From contig JBNPEA010000044.1 in assembly GCA_051117315.1 (NCBI GenBank), positions 1-50,880 of the forward strand: DNA of 50,880 nt, written 5' to 3'. A model generated the notes under the pieces. It worked only from the letters and a program-made list of their open reading frames with translations, had not been told where the DNA came from and did not search any database. Shown here piece after piece: positions 1 through 8,490 of this stretch. Source of the DNA: Salinarimonas sp051117315. GTDB taxonomy: Bacteria > Pseudomonadota > Alphaproteobacteria > Rhizobiales > Beijerinckiaceae. Position 1 is the stretch's first letter; each line of letters starts with the position of its first letter. A program made the translations under genes and the position numbers.

Positions 1-124
1 TGAAGGCCAGGCACAGGATCGCGAAGGCGCCGATCATGCCGAGCAGGCGCGTGTCGATCTCGAGCGTGGAGGCCAGGGATTTCTTCGTCGGCGCGGCGGT
101 GGCGTGAGCCGAGGCGGCGGTCAT
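1..124 (-). CDS. xylH: sugar (xylose-type) ABC transporter permease, N-terminal part only
   Basis: Only the first 41 codons lie in the window, and the gene runs off the left edge. The product starts MTAASAHATAAPTKKSL and then enters a hydrophobic stretch (LLGMIGAFAILCLAF), as expected of the cytoplasmic N-terminus and first membrane helix of an XylH-type inner-membrane permease. The identity rests mainly on its position directly downstream of the xylose-binding protein gene on the same strand. No ATPase gene (xylG) lies between them, so if present it is beyond the edge. A strong hairpin separates it from xylF. Sugar specificity is inferred. Confidence 0.6.
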   Translation of the reverse strand, partial: MTAASAHATAAPTKKSLASTLEIDTRLLGMIGAFAILCLAF

Positions 125-170
125 CGGCGCATCCTCATGCGTGAGGGCGGCGGGCGCACGCGGCGGGAGG

Positions 171-198
171 GGGCACCCTCGCCGAGGCGAGGGTGCCC
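171..198. other. perfect inverted repeat between xylF and xylH
   Basis: GGGCACCCTCGCC, a 2-base loop, then its exact complement: 13 perfect GC-rich pairs in the 103-bp gap between the binding-protein gene and the permease gene. No U-run follows on the minus strand. Such hairpins behind binding-protein genes commonly protect the upstream message or attenuate read-through, giving much more binding protein than permease. That role is inferred here. Confidence 0.6.
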
Positions 199-227
199 GA
201 GCCGTCCCGCACGCGGGGCGGTCTCGC

Positions 228-1274
228 TCAGTTGCAGGGCGAGGGGCCGTTCTCGACGCCCTGGCAGAGTGCCTCCTGCGAGATCCAGCCGGCGTCGACG
301 ACGACGTCGAGGTTCTCCTGGGTGACCGGCAGCGGCGCGAGGAACTTCGCCCACAGCGTCGTGCCGCCCGGCGAGGTCCACTCCTCGGCGCCCTCGATCT
401 CGGCCATCTCGGCGCCGCCCGCCAGGGCGACGGCGATCTCGCCGGCCTCGCGGCCGAGGTCGCGCGCGTCCTTCCAGACGGATACGGTCTGCGTGCCCTT
501 GGCGACGCGGTTCAGCGCGGCGTGGTCGCCGTCCTGGCCCGACACGGGGACCGTGCCGTCGAGGCCCTGAGCGGTGAGCGCCGCGACCGCGCCGCCGGCG
601 GTGCCGTCGTTGGAGGCGACGACCGCGTCGACCTCGTTGTTCTGCGCGGTGAGGATCTGCTCCATGTTGCGCTGGGCGTTGGCCGGGAGCCACTGGTCGG
701 TGTAGGCCTCACCGACGATGGTGATGCGCCCGGCGTCGATCGCCTCCTGCAGCACCTCCTGCTGGCCGCCGCGGAGGAAGTCCGCGTTCGGGTCGGTCGG
801 GGAGCCCTTGATCATGACGTAGTTGCCTTCGGGCTGCGCCTCCAGCACCGCGCGGGCCTGCATGCGGCCGACCTCGACGTTGTCGAAGGTCAGGTAGAAG
901 GCGCGCGGATCCTCGATCAGGCGGTCGTAGCCGACGACCGGGATGCCCTCGTCGGCGGCGGCCTGCACGGCCGGGCCGATGGCCTGCGAGTCCTGAGCCA
1001 GGATGATCAGCGCGTCGACGCCCTGGGCGATCAGGCTCTCGATGTCGGAGAGCTGCTTGGCCGAGGAGGACTGGGCGTCCGCCGAGACGTACTCGGCGCC
1101 GGCGGCGTCGAGGGCGGCCCGGATGGCGGCCTCGTCGGTCTTCCAGCGCTCCTCCTGGAAGTTCGACCAGCTCACGCCGACGGTGACCTGGTCCTGGGCG
1201 TGAGCGGCCCCAGCGAACCCGACCGCGGCGACCGCGGCCATGAGCACGAATTTCGTGGGTGCGAACTTGCGCAT
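228..1274 (-). CDS. xylF: D-xylose ABC transporter periplasmic substrate-binding protein
   Basis: 348 residues. A Sec signal peptide (basic MRKFAPTK, hydrophobic core, AHA|Q cleavage near residue 26) sends it to the periplasm. The mature part is a periplasmic-binding-protein type I sugar binder: VGVSWSNFQEERW near the start, DALIILAQDSQAIGPAV, GIPVVGYDRLI, an inter-domain segment with DGTAGGAVAAL, and PVSGQDGD. This layout and length match XylF, which delivers xylose to the XylGH importer. It is transcribed away from the ROK regulator and towards xylH. Related ribose or multiple-sugar binders are the alternative, but the YDRLI and SGQDGD segments favour the XylF group. Confidence 0.88.
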   Translation of the reverse strand: MRKFAPTKFVLMAAVAAVGFAGAAHAQDQVTVGVSWSNFQEERWKTDEAAIRAALDAAGAEYVSADAQSSSAKQLSDIESLIAQGVDALIILAQDSQAIGPAVQAAADEGIPVVGYDRLIEDPRAFYLTFDNVEVGRMQARAVLEAQPEGNYVMIKGSPTDPNADFLRGGQQEVLQEAIDAGRITIVGEAYTDQWLPANAQRNMEQILTAQNNEVDAVVASNDGTAGGAVAALTAQGLDGTVPVSGQDGDHAALNRVAKGTQTVSVWKDARDLGREAGEIAVALAGGAEMAEIEGAEEWTSPGGTTLWAKFLAPLPVTQENLDVVVDAGWISQEALCQGVENGPSPCN

Positions 1275-1498
1275 CGCGTTTCCTCCCGTAGCGCGCGGCC
1301 CTTGCCGAGCCGCGTCCGGCTTTCCGCCGTGACGCGCAGAGTGTCGCGGATAATTTCAGTTGTCAAAATAAAAATGTCGATCCATCGTGTCCATCTTCCC
1401 GAGTTCGTGCGAGAACGCTACCGCACTGCACAAAAAACGATACAAATGGCTGAAACCTAGCGGTTAGACGACCGTCTTTAGTTCAGGGAATGGAAGTA
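1275..1498. promoter_or_regulatory. divergent control region between xylF and ROK regulator
   Basis: This 224-bp gap carries the promoters of both divergent genes. Its middle (about 1345-1480) is clearly richer in A and T than the rest of the window. A 12-bp inverted repeat AGACG-AC-CGTCT lies at 1466-1477, 22 bases before the regulator start, and could be an operator for the ROK protein. ROK regulators of sugar genes usually bind palindromes in such divergent gaps and release on sugar binding. The exact operator assignment is inference. Confidence 0.4.
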
Positions 1499-2785
1499 AT
1501 GCGTGTTGCGGCGGCCGAGGTGGGGATCGAGGTGGAGCGGCAGGGCGTCGGCCCGCTGCTGCGTCCGCTCGCCGAGGGCCAGCGCCCGCTGCGCCAGCAG
1601 GTGTTCGAGCGCATCCGTGCCGCCGGAGCCCTGGCGCGGGTCCAGATCGCCAAGGACCTGGGCGTCAGCCCGGCCAGCGTCACGGCGGTCACCTCCGAGC
1701 TGATGGAAGCGGGCCTGATCGAGGAGGTGACCGTCTCCCGAGAGGGCGACGCGACGAGCCGCGGGCGACCGCCGGTGGCACTCGGCGTGCGCCCGGCCGC
1801 CCGCCACGTCGCGGGGATCAAGATTTCCGACCGCGAGCACACGGCGGTGATCGTCGATCTCGCCGGGCGCCTCGTCGCCTCCGCGAGCGTGATCGACCGG
1901 CTCGGCGGCCGCGGCGTCGCGGACCTGCTCGACGCGGCCGATGGCGTCCTCGCCCGCGTCTGCGCCGCGGCGGGGATCGCGCGCGGCGCTCTCGCCGCGG
2001 TGGGGCTCGGCGTGCCCGGCTTCGTCGACGCCGCCGCCGGCGTGGTGCACTGGTCGCCCGTCCTGCGTGCCCGCGACGTGCCGCTCGCGGCCGCGGTCGA
2101 GGCGCGGCTCGGCCTGCCGGTCCACATCGACAACGACGCCAACCTGGTGGCGCTCGCCGAGCTCTGGTTCGGCGCAGGGCGGGCCTTGTCGGACTTCGCG
2201 GTGGTGACGATCGCGCACCGCGTCGGCATGGGCCTCGTCGTCAACCACAGGCTCTACCGCGGCGCCCGGGGCCTCGGCACGGAGCTCGGCCAAACCAAGG
2301 TGCATCTCGACGGCGCGCTGTGCCGCTGCGGCCAGCGCGGCTGCCTGGAGGCCTACGTCGCCGACTACGCGCTGGTGCGCGAGGCGACGACGGCGCTCGA
2401 CTGGAGCCATGTGGACGGCCGGCCGACGGGCGTCGTGCTCGAATCGCTGTTCGACCACGCCAAGGCCGGCAACGGGGCGGCGCGCTCGATCTTCCGGCGG
2501 GCGGGGCGCTACCTCGCCATCGGCCTCGCCAACGTGATCAACCTGTTCGACCCCGACCTGATCATCCTCTCGGGAGAGCGCATGCGCTACGACTACCTCT
2601 ATGCCGCCGACACGCTCTCCGAGCTCTCGAGCCTCGTCCTGCCGGCGAGCCGTCCGCTGCCGCCGATCGAGGTCCACGCCTGGGGCGACCTGCTCTGGGC
2701 CCACGGCGCCGCGGCGCTGGCGCTGTCGGCGGTGACGGAGGCGATGCTGGGCGCGAGCGCTGCCAGGGAAGGCGCGCCGGCATGA
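1499..2785 (+). CDS. ROK-family transcriptional regulator (XylR/NagC type)
   Basis: About 428 residues. An N-terminal winged helix-turn-helix (ARVQIAKDLGVSPASVTAVTSELMEAGLIEE, about residues 45-80) is followed by a ROK sugar-kinase-like domain with DNDANLVALAELWFG and the zinc motif CRCGQRGCLEAY. The usual ATP loop DxGGT is replaced (KISDREHTAVIVDL), so it should act as a sensor, not a kinase. It likely represses the divergent xyl transporter genes until xylose binds. ATG 1499 has AGGGA 9 bases upstream; the in-frame ATG at 1490 abuts that same site, so 1499 is preferred. Its stop overlaps the next gene's ATG. Confidence 0.85.
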   Translation: MRVAAAEVGIEVERQGVGPLLRPLAEGQRPLRQQVFERIRAAGALARVQIAKDLGVSPASVTAVTSELMEAGLIEEVTVSREGDATSRGRPPVALGVRPAARHVAGIKISDREHTAVIVDLAGRLVASASVIDRLGGRGVADLLDAADGVLARVCAAAGIARGALAAVGLGVPGFVDAAAGVVHWSPVLRARDVPLAAAVEARLGLPVHIDNDANLVALAELWFGAGRALSDFAVVTIAHRVGMGLVVNHRLYRGARGLGTELGQTKVHLDGALCRCGQRGCLEAYVADYALVREATTALDWSHVDGRPTGVVLESLFDHAKAGNGAARSIFRRAGRYLAIGLANVINLFDPDLIILSGERMRYDYLYAADTLSELSSLVLPASRPLPPIEVHAWGDLLWAHGAAALALSAVTEAMLGASAAREGAPA

Positions 2786-4518
2786 CGAACACGACTCCTC
2801 CCGCTTCTCCCCCGTCGGGGGAGGTGGATCGGCGCGCAGCGCCGAGACGGAGGGGGTGCGCCGGCAGGCGCGCTTCGGCGCAGCCGAAACTATCCCCGCC
2901 GTCGAGCCGGGGGACCCCGCCGCTGATCCGCTGCGCGGATCGTCCCCGCCGCGAGGGGGCGGGAGCGGGGGCGGGAGCGGGGGCGCGCGTCGTCGGGGTC
3001 CTCCTCGCCGTGTTCGCTGTCCCGGCGGCGGCCGGCGAGCCGCGCTTCGTCGATCGGGCGGGCGATCTCCCCGCGCCGCACGTCTACGACGGTGGCTGGG
3101 AGCACTTCGTCGGTGGCGGGGTCGCGGTGCTCGACTGCAACGGCGACGAGAAGCCCGATCTCTACGTCGCCGGCGGGGCGAACCCCGCGCGGCTCCTCGT
3201 CAACGTCACCGAGGCGCCGGGCGCGCCGATCCGCTTCGTGGCGGGTATTGCGGCCCCGACGCCGACGGGCGTCACCGGCGCCTACCCGCTCGACATCGAC
3301 GGCGACGGCGTCCTCGACCTCGCCGTCCTGCGGGTGGGCCCGAACCTCCTCCTGAAGGGTGGGCCGGATTGCGGCTTCGCCGATGCCGGGGCCGCGTGGG
3401 GCTTCGAGGCGGGGGATCGCTGGTCGACCGCCTTCTCCGCCACCTGGGAGCCCGGCCGCGAGCGCCCGACGCTCGCGATCGGCAACTATGTCGATCGCAC
3501 CGATCCGGACGGCCCGTTCGAGGCCTGCGACGTCAACGAGCTGCATCGTCCCCAGGACGGGCGCTACGAGGCGCCGATCCCGCTCGCGCCCGGCTTCTGT
3601 GCGCTCTCGATGCTGATCTCGGATTGGCGCCGCACGGGGACGCCGGAGCTGCGCGTCTCGAACGACCGGCACTACTACGTGCGCGGCGGCTTCGAGCAGA
3701 TGTGGCGGCTCGATCCGCTCGCGGAACGCGTCGCCGCCGACGGCTGGCCGCGGATCTCGCTCTGGGGCATGGGCATCGCCAGCCGGGACGTCACCGGCGA
3801 CGGCCTGCCCGAGGTGATGCTCACCTCCATGGGCGACCAATTGCTCAAGCTCAACCGCGGCGACGGCTGGGAGAGCGCACCCTACGCCATCGGAACCTAT
3901 GCGCAGCGCCCGTTTCTCGGCGACGACGGCCGGCCTTCGACCGGCTGGCACGCCGAGTTCGGCGACGTCGACAACGACGGGCGCCCCGACCTCTTCATCG
4001 CCAAGGGGAACGTCGACCAGATGCCGTCGAATGCCATGAAGGACCCCAACAACCTCCTCGTGCAGACCCCGGAGGGCAGCTTCGTCGAGCGCGCCGGGGA
4101 GGCGGGCGTCGCCACCACCGATCGGGCCCGCGGCGCGGCGCTCGTCGATCTCGACGGCGACGGGAGGCTCGACCTCGTCGTTGTCAACCGCCGCGCGCCC
4201 ATGGAGATCTGGCAGAACGCCACGGAGGGCACCGCCGCCTGGCTCGGCGTGACGCCCCGCCAGGACGGCCCGAACGGGTTCGCCGTCGGCGCCTTCGTCG
4301 AGGTGCGTACCGGCCGCGGCACGCAGGCGCAGGAGGTGACCGTCGGCGGCGGGCACGTCGGCGGCCGGGCCGGGCCGCTGCATTTCGGGCTCGGGCCGGT
4401 CGAGGCCGCCGAAATCCGGGTGGTCTGGCCCGACGGCACGGTCTCGTCCTGGACGGCGGCGCCGCTCGGCGTGCGGACCGAGGTGCGCCGCGCGGGGGAG
4501 GGGCTGGCGCTGCGCTGA
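2782..4518 (+). CDS. secreted FG-GAP/VCBS repeat protein with ASPIC/UnbV C-terminus
   Basis: 578 residues from an ATG that overlaps the regulator stop (ATGA). The first roughly 65 codons are low-complexity and coincide with a palindromic DNA repeat; a hydrophobic signal-like segment (VVGVLLAVFAVPAAAG) follows, then the mature protein. Calcium-type FG-GAP loops recur: DCNGDEKPDLYV, DIDGDGVLDLAV, DVTGDGLPEVML, DVDNDGRPDLFI, DLDGDGRLDLVV, indicating a beta-propeller. The C-terminus (EVTVGGGHVGGRAGPLHFGLG...VVWPDGTVSSW) is the ASPIC/UnbV (CRTAC1-like) domain. The function of such extracellular propellers is not established. The real start is uncertain because the repeat lies between the ATG and the signal sequence. 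Confidence 0.75.
   Translation: MTNTTPPASPPSGEVDRRAAPRRRGCAGRRASAQPKLSPPSSRGTPPLIRCADRPRREGAGAGAGAGARVVGVLLAVFAVPAAAGEPRFVDRAGDLPAPHVYDGGWEHFVGGGVAVLDCNGDEKPDLYVAGGANPARLLVNVTEAPGAPIRFVAGIAAPTPTGVTGAYPLDIDGDGVLDLAVLRVGPNLLLKGGPDCGFADAGAAWGFEAGDRWSTAFSATWEPGRERPTLAIGNYVDRTDPDGPFEACDVNELHRPQDGRYEAPIPLAPGFCALSMLISDWRRTGTPELRVSNDRHYYVRGGFEQMWRLDPLAERVAADGWPRISLWGMGIASRDVTGDGLPEVMLTSMGDQLLKLNRGDGWESAPYAIGTYAQRPFLGDDGRPSTGWHAEFGDVDNDGRPDLFIAKGNVDQMPSNAMKDPNNLLVQTPEGSFVERAGEAGVATTDRARGAALVDLDGDGRLDLVVVNRRAPMEIWQNATEGTAAWLGVTPRQDGPNGFAVGAFVEVRTGRGTQAQEVTVGGGHVGGRAGPLHFGLGPVEAAEIRVVWPDGTVSSWTAAPLGVRTEVRRAGEGLALR
2798..2965. repeat. palindromic intergenic-type repeat, copy A
   Basis: The ends are imperfect inverted copies (CTCCCGCTTCTCCCC... 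and ...GAGGGGGCGGGAG). The interior, GGTGGATCGGCGCGCAGCGC followed by CGAGACGG and a CTTCGGCGCAGCCGAAA hairpin, matches copy B at 18588-18790 almost base for base. Unlike copy B it sits inside a reading frame, at the 5' end of the FG-GAP gene. It is followed by a tandem 12-bp repeat (GGGAGCGGGGGC twice). Confidence 0.75.
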
Positions 4519-4606
4519 GCCCCCGGATCCTCGTGCCGGACGTGCGGACCCGCCCGACACCCGAACGGCTCCTGTGGCGTTGGGGGGCAGACGAAGGAGA
4601 CCGCCC

Positions 4607-5302
4607 ATGCCCCGCATCATCTTCCTGCGCCACGGCGAGAGCGCCTGGAACCGCGACAATCGCTTCACCGGCTGGACCGACGTCGACCTGTCGGACACCG
4701 GCGTGGAGGAGGCGACGGAGGCCGCCCGGCGCCTGCGCGCCTCGGGCGTCTGCTTCGACCTCTGCTATACGTCGGTGCTGACCCGCGCGATCCGCACGCT
4801 CTGGATCGTGATGGGCGAGATGGACCTGCGCTGGCTCCCGGTCGAGCGCTCCTGGCGGCTGAACGAGCGCCACTACGGTGCGCTCCAGGGCCTGAACAAG
4901 GACACGATGCGCGAGGAGGTCGGCGAGGAGCAGGTCCACGCCTGGCGGCGCGGCTACGCCGTGCGCCCGCCGGCGCTCGAGGAGGGCGACGAGCGCCATC
5001 CCGGGTGCGACCCGCGCTACCGGCTCGTGCCACACGGCCGGCTGCCCCGCACCGAGAGCCTGCAGGACACGGTCGCCCGCGTCCTCCCCTACTGGCTCGA
5101 GCGGATCGAGCCGGCGCTGATGCAGGGGCGCACGCCGCTGGTCGCCGCGCACGGCAACAGCCTGCGCGCGCTGGTGAAGTATCTCGACGGCATCGCCGAC
5201 GACGAGATCCCCGGCCTCGAGATCCCCACCGGCGTGCCGCTCGTCTACGAGCTCGACGAGGCGCTGGCCCCGACGGGGAGCCGCTACCTCGAAGCGGATT
5301 GA
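4607..5302 (+). CDS. gpmA: 2,3-bisphosphoglycerate-dependent phosphoglycerate mutase
   Basis: 231 residues, slightly short of the roughly 250 of E. coli GpmA. It interconverts 3- and 2-phosphoglycerate in the cytosol (glycolysis and gluconeogenesis). The phosphohistidine motif LRHGESAWN is at residues 6-14, then RFTGWTDVDLSDTG, the acidic and arginine ligands in RSWRLNERHYGALQGLNK, and the second catalytic histidine in VAAHGNSLRALVKYLDG. A strong AAGGAG lies 7 bases before ATG 4607; an in-frame upstream start at 4574 lacks one. A decayed GAPDH fragment follows, hinting that this was once a larger glycolytic cluster. Confidence 0.9.
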   Translation: MPRIIFLRHGESAWNRDNRFTGWTDVDLSDTGVEEATEAARRLRASGVCFDLCYTSVLTRAIRTLWIVMGEMDLRWLPVERSWRLNERHYGALQGLNKDTMREEVGEEQVHAWRRGYAVRPPALEEGDERHPGCDPRYRLVPHGRLPRTESLQDTVARVLPYWLERIEPALMQGRTPLVAAHGNSLRALVKYLDGIADDEIPGLEIPTGVPLVYELDEALAPTGSRYLEAD

Positions 5303-5372
5303 GCGGCACCAGACCGCGCCGCATGCGTTGAAGGACCAACGGGCCGTCGATCCGGCGCCGGGGAGACCTCGC

Positions 5373-5528
5373 ATGCCGCCTGTCGCGATCAACGGGCTCG
5401 GGCCCCTCGGCGGCGCGACCCTCGAGATTCGGCGCGAGACGCCGGGCGCCGATCTCGTGTTCGAATGTGACAGCTAATGGGGCTACGCCGCGCAGATGGT
5501 GCGCGAGGCCCGCCGCGTGCTGAGCTGA
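5373..5528 (+). pseudogene. collapsed remnant of glyceraldehyde-3-phosphate dehydrogenase
   Basis: A 52-codon frame keeps only scattered GAPDH landmarks in order and in one frame. VAINGLGPLGGATLE matches the NAD-binding start (family: VAINGFGRIGRNVLR). GADLVFEC resembles the VDIVIECTG strand. After an in-frame TAA, WGYAAQMVREARRVLS matches the C-terminal NEWGYSxxMVxxA helix. About 280 codons of the normal 335 are missing. It ends 7 bases before the ATPase start codon, so the end of the dead gene supplies the ATPase ribosome-binding site. Confidence 0.7.
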
Positions 5529-5535
5529 GGTGCGG

Positions 5536-8490
5536 ATGAGCGAGAACGGCAACGACGGCGGCGGCGCGGCCGCGAAGGTGCCCACGCCGCGAGACGGGGG
5601 CTCGGACGGTGCGCGCGCCGAGAGCGACGCTCCCGAAGAGGCTCGCGAGGCCCGCAGTGAGCCCGAGCCGGACGAGACGAAGACATCCAAAGGCTCCAAA
5701 GCCTCCGAAGCCTCCGAAGAACGGCTCCACGCCGCGCGCGGCGGCGGCGCGCTGCCCTCGCCCGAGGCGCTGGGCGAGCGCGGCTGGCACGCCGCCGGCC
5801 GGCAGGAGGCGATCGACGCGCTGAACGCGGATCCCGCGCAAGGGCTCGGCGACGACGACGTCCGCGCGCGCCGCGCGCGCTACGGGCGCAACAAGCTGCC
5901 CGAGAAGAAGCGCGACACCGTCCTCCAGGTGATCCTGCGGCAGTTCAAGGACCCGCTGATCTACGTGCTCCTCGCCGCGGGCACGGTCTCGCTCCTCGTC
6001 GGCAATCTCGAGGACGCGGCCTTCATCTTCCTCGTGCTCGCCTTGAACGCCGGGCTCGGGGCCTACCAGGAGTACAAGGCCGAGAGCGCGGCGGAATCGC
6101 TCCGGCAGGTCATGCGCATCACGGCGACGGTGGTGCGCGGCGGCGACGAGGAGGAGGTCGATGCCGAGGACCTGGTGCCGGGCGACATCGTCTCGATCGC
6201 CTCGGGCGCATCGGTCCCCGCCGACATCAGGCTCCTCACCGCCACTGACCTGAAGGCGGACGAGTCGCTGCTCACCGGCGAGTCCGTGCCCGTCCAGAAG
6301 AAGGCGACCGCCGAGATCGACGCGGACGCCCCGCTCGGCGACCGCGCGACGCTCCTGCACGCGGGCTCGACGGTCACCAGCGGGCGCGCCAAGGGGCTCG
6401 TCGTGCGCACCGGCATCCACGCCGAGGTCGGGCGCATCGCCGAGTCGCTCGCGGCCGAGGGCGGCGAGCCGCCGCTCGTGATCCGCATCCGGCGCTTCAC
6501 CCGCATCATCGCGGTCGGCGTCCTCGTCATCATCGTCGTGCTCGGCGGCGCCCAGGCCCTGCGCGGCGACGACCTGCTCGACATCTTCCTGCTCGCCGTG
6601 GCGCTGGCGGTCTCCGCCATTCCCGCGGGGCTGCCGGTGGCGATCACCGTGGCGCTGTCGATCGGCTCGAACCGCATGGCCGAGCGCAACGTCATCGTGC
6701 GCAAGCTCCCCGCCGTCGAGGGGCTCGGCGCCTGCACGCTGATCGCCAGCGACAAGACCGGGACGCTCACAGAGAACGAGCTCTCCGTCCGGCGCATCCG
6801 CCTCCTCGACGGGGCGGACGTCGAGGTGTCCGGCGCCGGCGACAGCCTCGAGGGCACCATCGCGCGCGAGGGCGAGACCGTCTCCCTCGGGGAGGACGAC
6901 CGGCTGCGCCGGCTCGTCGTTTCGGGCGCCCTGTGCAACGAGGGCCGCATCCGCGAGAGCGACGGCGCCGTCGAGGGCAGCGGCGACACGGTCGACATCG
7001 CCTTCCTCGTCCTCGCCGGCAAGGCGGGCCTGAGGCGGCGCGACCTCCTCGCCGAGCACGAGGAGATCGGCGACATCCCCTTCGAGTCCGAGCGCCGCTT
7101 CGCCGCCACCTTCAACCGCCACGGTGACAAGGTGATCGCCCACGTCAAGGGCGCGGCCCAGACGCTGATCGCGCTGTGCGACGTCGACGGCGAGGCGGTC
7201 TCGCAGGCCGAGCAGGCGCTCGCCGACGAGGGCTATCGGGTGATCGCGGTGGCCGAGGGCGAGGTCGACGAGGCGGCTGCGCGCGCGGGCGATCCCGATG
7301 CCCTGAAGGGGCTCGCGTTCCTCGGCCTCGTCGGCCTCATCGACCCCGTGCGCGAGAGCGTGCCGGACGCCGTCGAGCGCTGCCGCCACGCCGGCATCGA
7401 CGTGCGCATGGTCACGGGCGACCATCCCGCGACCGCGCTCGCCATCGGCCGACAGCTCGCCATCGCCGAGAACGAGGACGACGTCACCACCGGGAGCGAC
7501 ATCGGCAAGCGCGAGGAAGGCGGCAGCGGACGCGGCGGGACGATCCTGGGCTCGTCGATCTACGCCCGCATCGAGCCGCGGCAGAAGACCACCATCGTCG
7601 AGGCGCTGCAGAACGCCGGCCACTTCGTCGCCGTCACCGGAGACGGGGTGAACGACGCACCGGCGCTGCGGCGCGCCAACATCGGCGTCGCCATGGGGAA
7701 GAGCGGCACCGACGTCGCCCGCAGCGCCGCCGACCTCATCCTCACCGACGACAACTTCGCCTCCATCGTCAACGGCGTGGCCGAGGGCCGCATCGCCTAC
7801 GACAACGTCCGCAAGGTCGTGTGGCTGCTCATCTCGACGGGCGTCGCCGAGCTGATCCTGTTCACGCTCTCGGTGATCTTCGACACGCCGCTGCCGCTCA
7901 CCCCGGTGCAGCTCCTGTGGCTCAACCTCGTGACGAACGGCATCCAGGACGTGGCGCTCGCCTTCGAGAAGGGCGAGCCGGACGTGCTCGAGCGACGGCC
8001 GAGACGGCCGAACGAGCGCATCTTCAACCGGCTGATGATCGAGGAGGTGGCGACCTCGGGGATCTACATGGGCCTCGTCTCCTTCGCGGTGTTCTGGGTT
8101 GCCTACTACGAGATGAACATGAGCCTCTTCGCAGCGCAGAACCTGCTCCTGCTGCTGATGGTCCTGTTCGAGAACATCCACGCCTTCAACGTGCGCTCGG
8201 AGACGCGCTCGGCCTTCCGCATCCCGCTTCGCGACAACACGCTCCTGGTCGGCGCCGTCGTGCTGGCGCAGGGCGTGCACATCGTCTCGATGTTCATCCC
8301 CGGCTGGAACGATATCCTCGGCGTCGGCCCGGTCTCGATCGGCACCTGGGCGACGCTGCTCGCCATCGCGGCGTCGAAGTTCATCGCCGTCGAGCTCTAC
8401 AAGTGGCTGCGCGGGCGCGACCTCGCCCGGCGCATGAACGAGGAGCCCTACGGCTTCGAGGAGAGACGGCAGCAACGGAGGGCGGCATGA
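5536..8490 (+). CDS. P-type cation-transporting ATPase (type II-like)
   Basis: 984 residues, inner membrane. After a low-complexity charged N-terminus (about 1-75) come the cation ATPase N domain, the actuator TGES (247-250), the phosphorylation motif DKTGTLTEN (D406), the hinge TGDGVNDAP (701-709), and six C-terminal helices. In M4 the usual PEGLP of calcium and sodium pumps reads IPAGLPV, so the ligand Glu is Ala364. M6 has LNLVTNGIQD, with Asn where calcium pumps have Asp. Ion specificity therefore cannot be assumed to be calcium. GAGG lies 5 bases before ATG 5536. The next gene's ATG overlaps its stop, so it is translationally coupled to trehalose and disaccharide enzymes. Confidence 0.88.
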   Translation: MSENGNDGGGAAAKVPTPRDGGSDGARAESDAPEEAREARSEPEPDETKTSKGSKASEASEERLHAARGGGALPSPEALGERGWHAAGRQEAIDALNADPAQGLGDDDVRARRARYGRNKLPEKKRDTVLQVILRQFKDPLIYVLLAAGTVSLLVGNLEDAAFIFLVLALNAGLGAYQEYKAESAAESLRQVMRITATVVRGGDEEEVDAEDLVPGDIVSIASGASVPADIRLLTATDLKADESLLTGESVPVQKKATAEIDADAPLGDRATLLHAGSTVTSGRAKGLVVRTGIHAEVGRIAESLAAEGGEPPLVIRIRRFTRIIAVGVLVIIVVLGGAQALRGDDLLDIFLLAVALAVSAIPAGLPVAITVALSIGSNRMAERNVIVRKLPAVEGLGACTLIASDKTGTLTENELSVRRIRLLDGADVEVSGAGDSLEGTIAREGETVSLGEDDRLRRLVVSGALCNEGRIRESDGAVEGSGDTVDIAFLVLAGKAGLRRRDLLAEHEEIGDIPFESERRFAATFNRHGDKVIAHVKGAAQTLIALCDVDGEAVSQAEQALADEGYRVIAVAEGEVDEAAARAGDPDALKGLAFLGLVGLIDPVRESVPDAVERCRHAGIDVRMVTGDHPATALAIGRQLAIAENEDDVTTGSDIGKREEGGSGRGGTILGSSIYARIEPRQKTTIVEALQNAGHFVAVTGDGVNDAPALRRANIGVAMGKSGTDVARSAADLILTDDNFASIVNGVAEGRIAYDNVRKVVWLLISTGVAELILFTLSVIFDTPLPLTPVQLLWLNLVTNGIQDVALAFEKGEPDVLERRPRRPNERIFNRLMIEEVATSGIYMGLVSFAVFWVAYYEMNMSLFAAQNLLLLLMVLFENIHAFNVRSETRSAFRIPLRDNTLLVGAVVLAQGVHIVSMFIPGWNDILGVGPVSIGTWATLLAIAASKFIAVELYKWLRGRDLARRMNEEPYGFEERRQQRRAA

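Noticed and set aside
2959..2990. Tandem 12-bp GGGAGCGGGGGC repeat as a regulatory or variable-number element
   Set aside because: Only two units, at the edge of repeat copy A; low-complexity GC sequence explains it.
3893..3917. GGAAC...CGTT inside the FG-GAP gene
   Set aside because: The spacer is only 14 and it lies in the middle of a coding region with no downstream start.
2890..4698. Long open frames antisense to the FG-GAP gene and to many other genes
   Set aside because: Very high GC produces long shadow frames. They lack motifs, show Arg/Pro/Ala-rich junk composition, and the sense strand holds recognisable domains.
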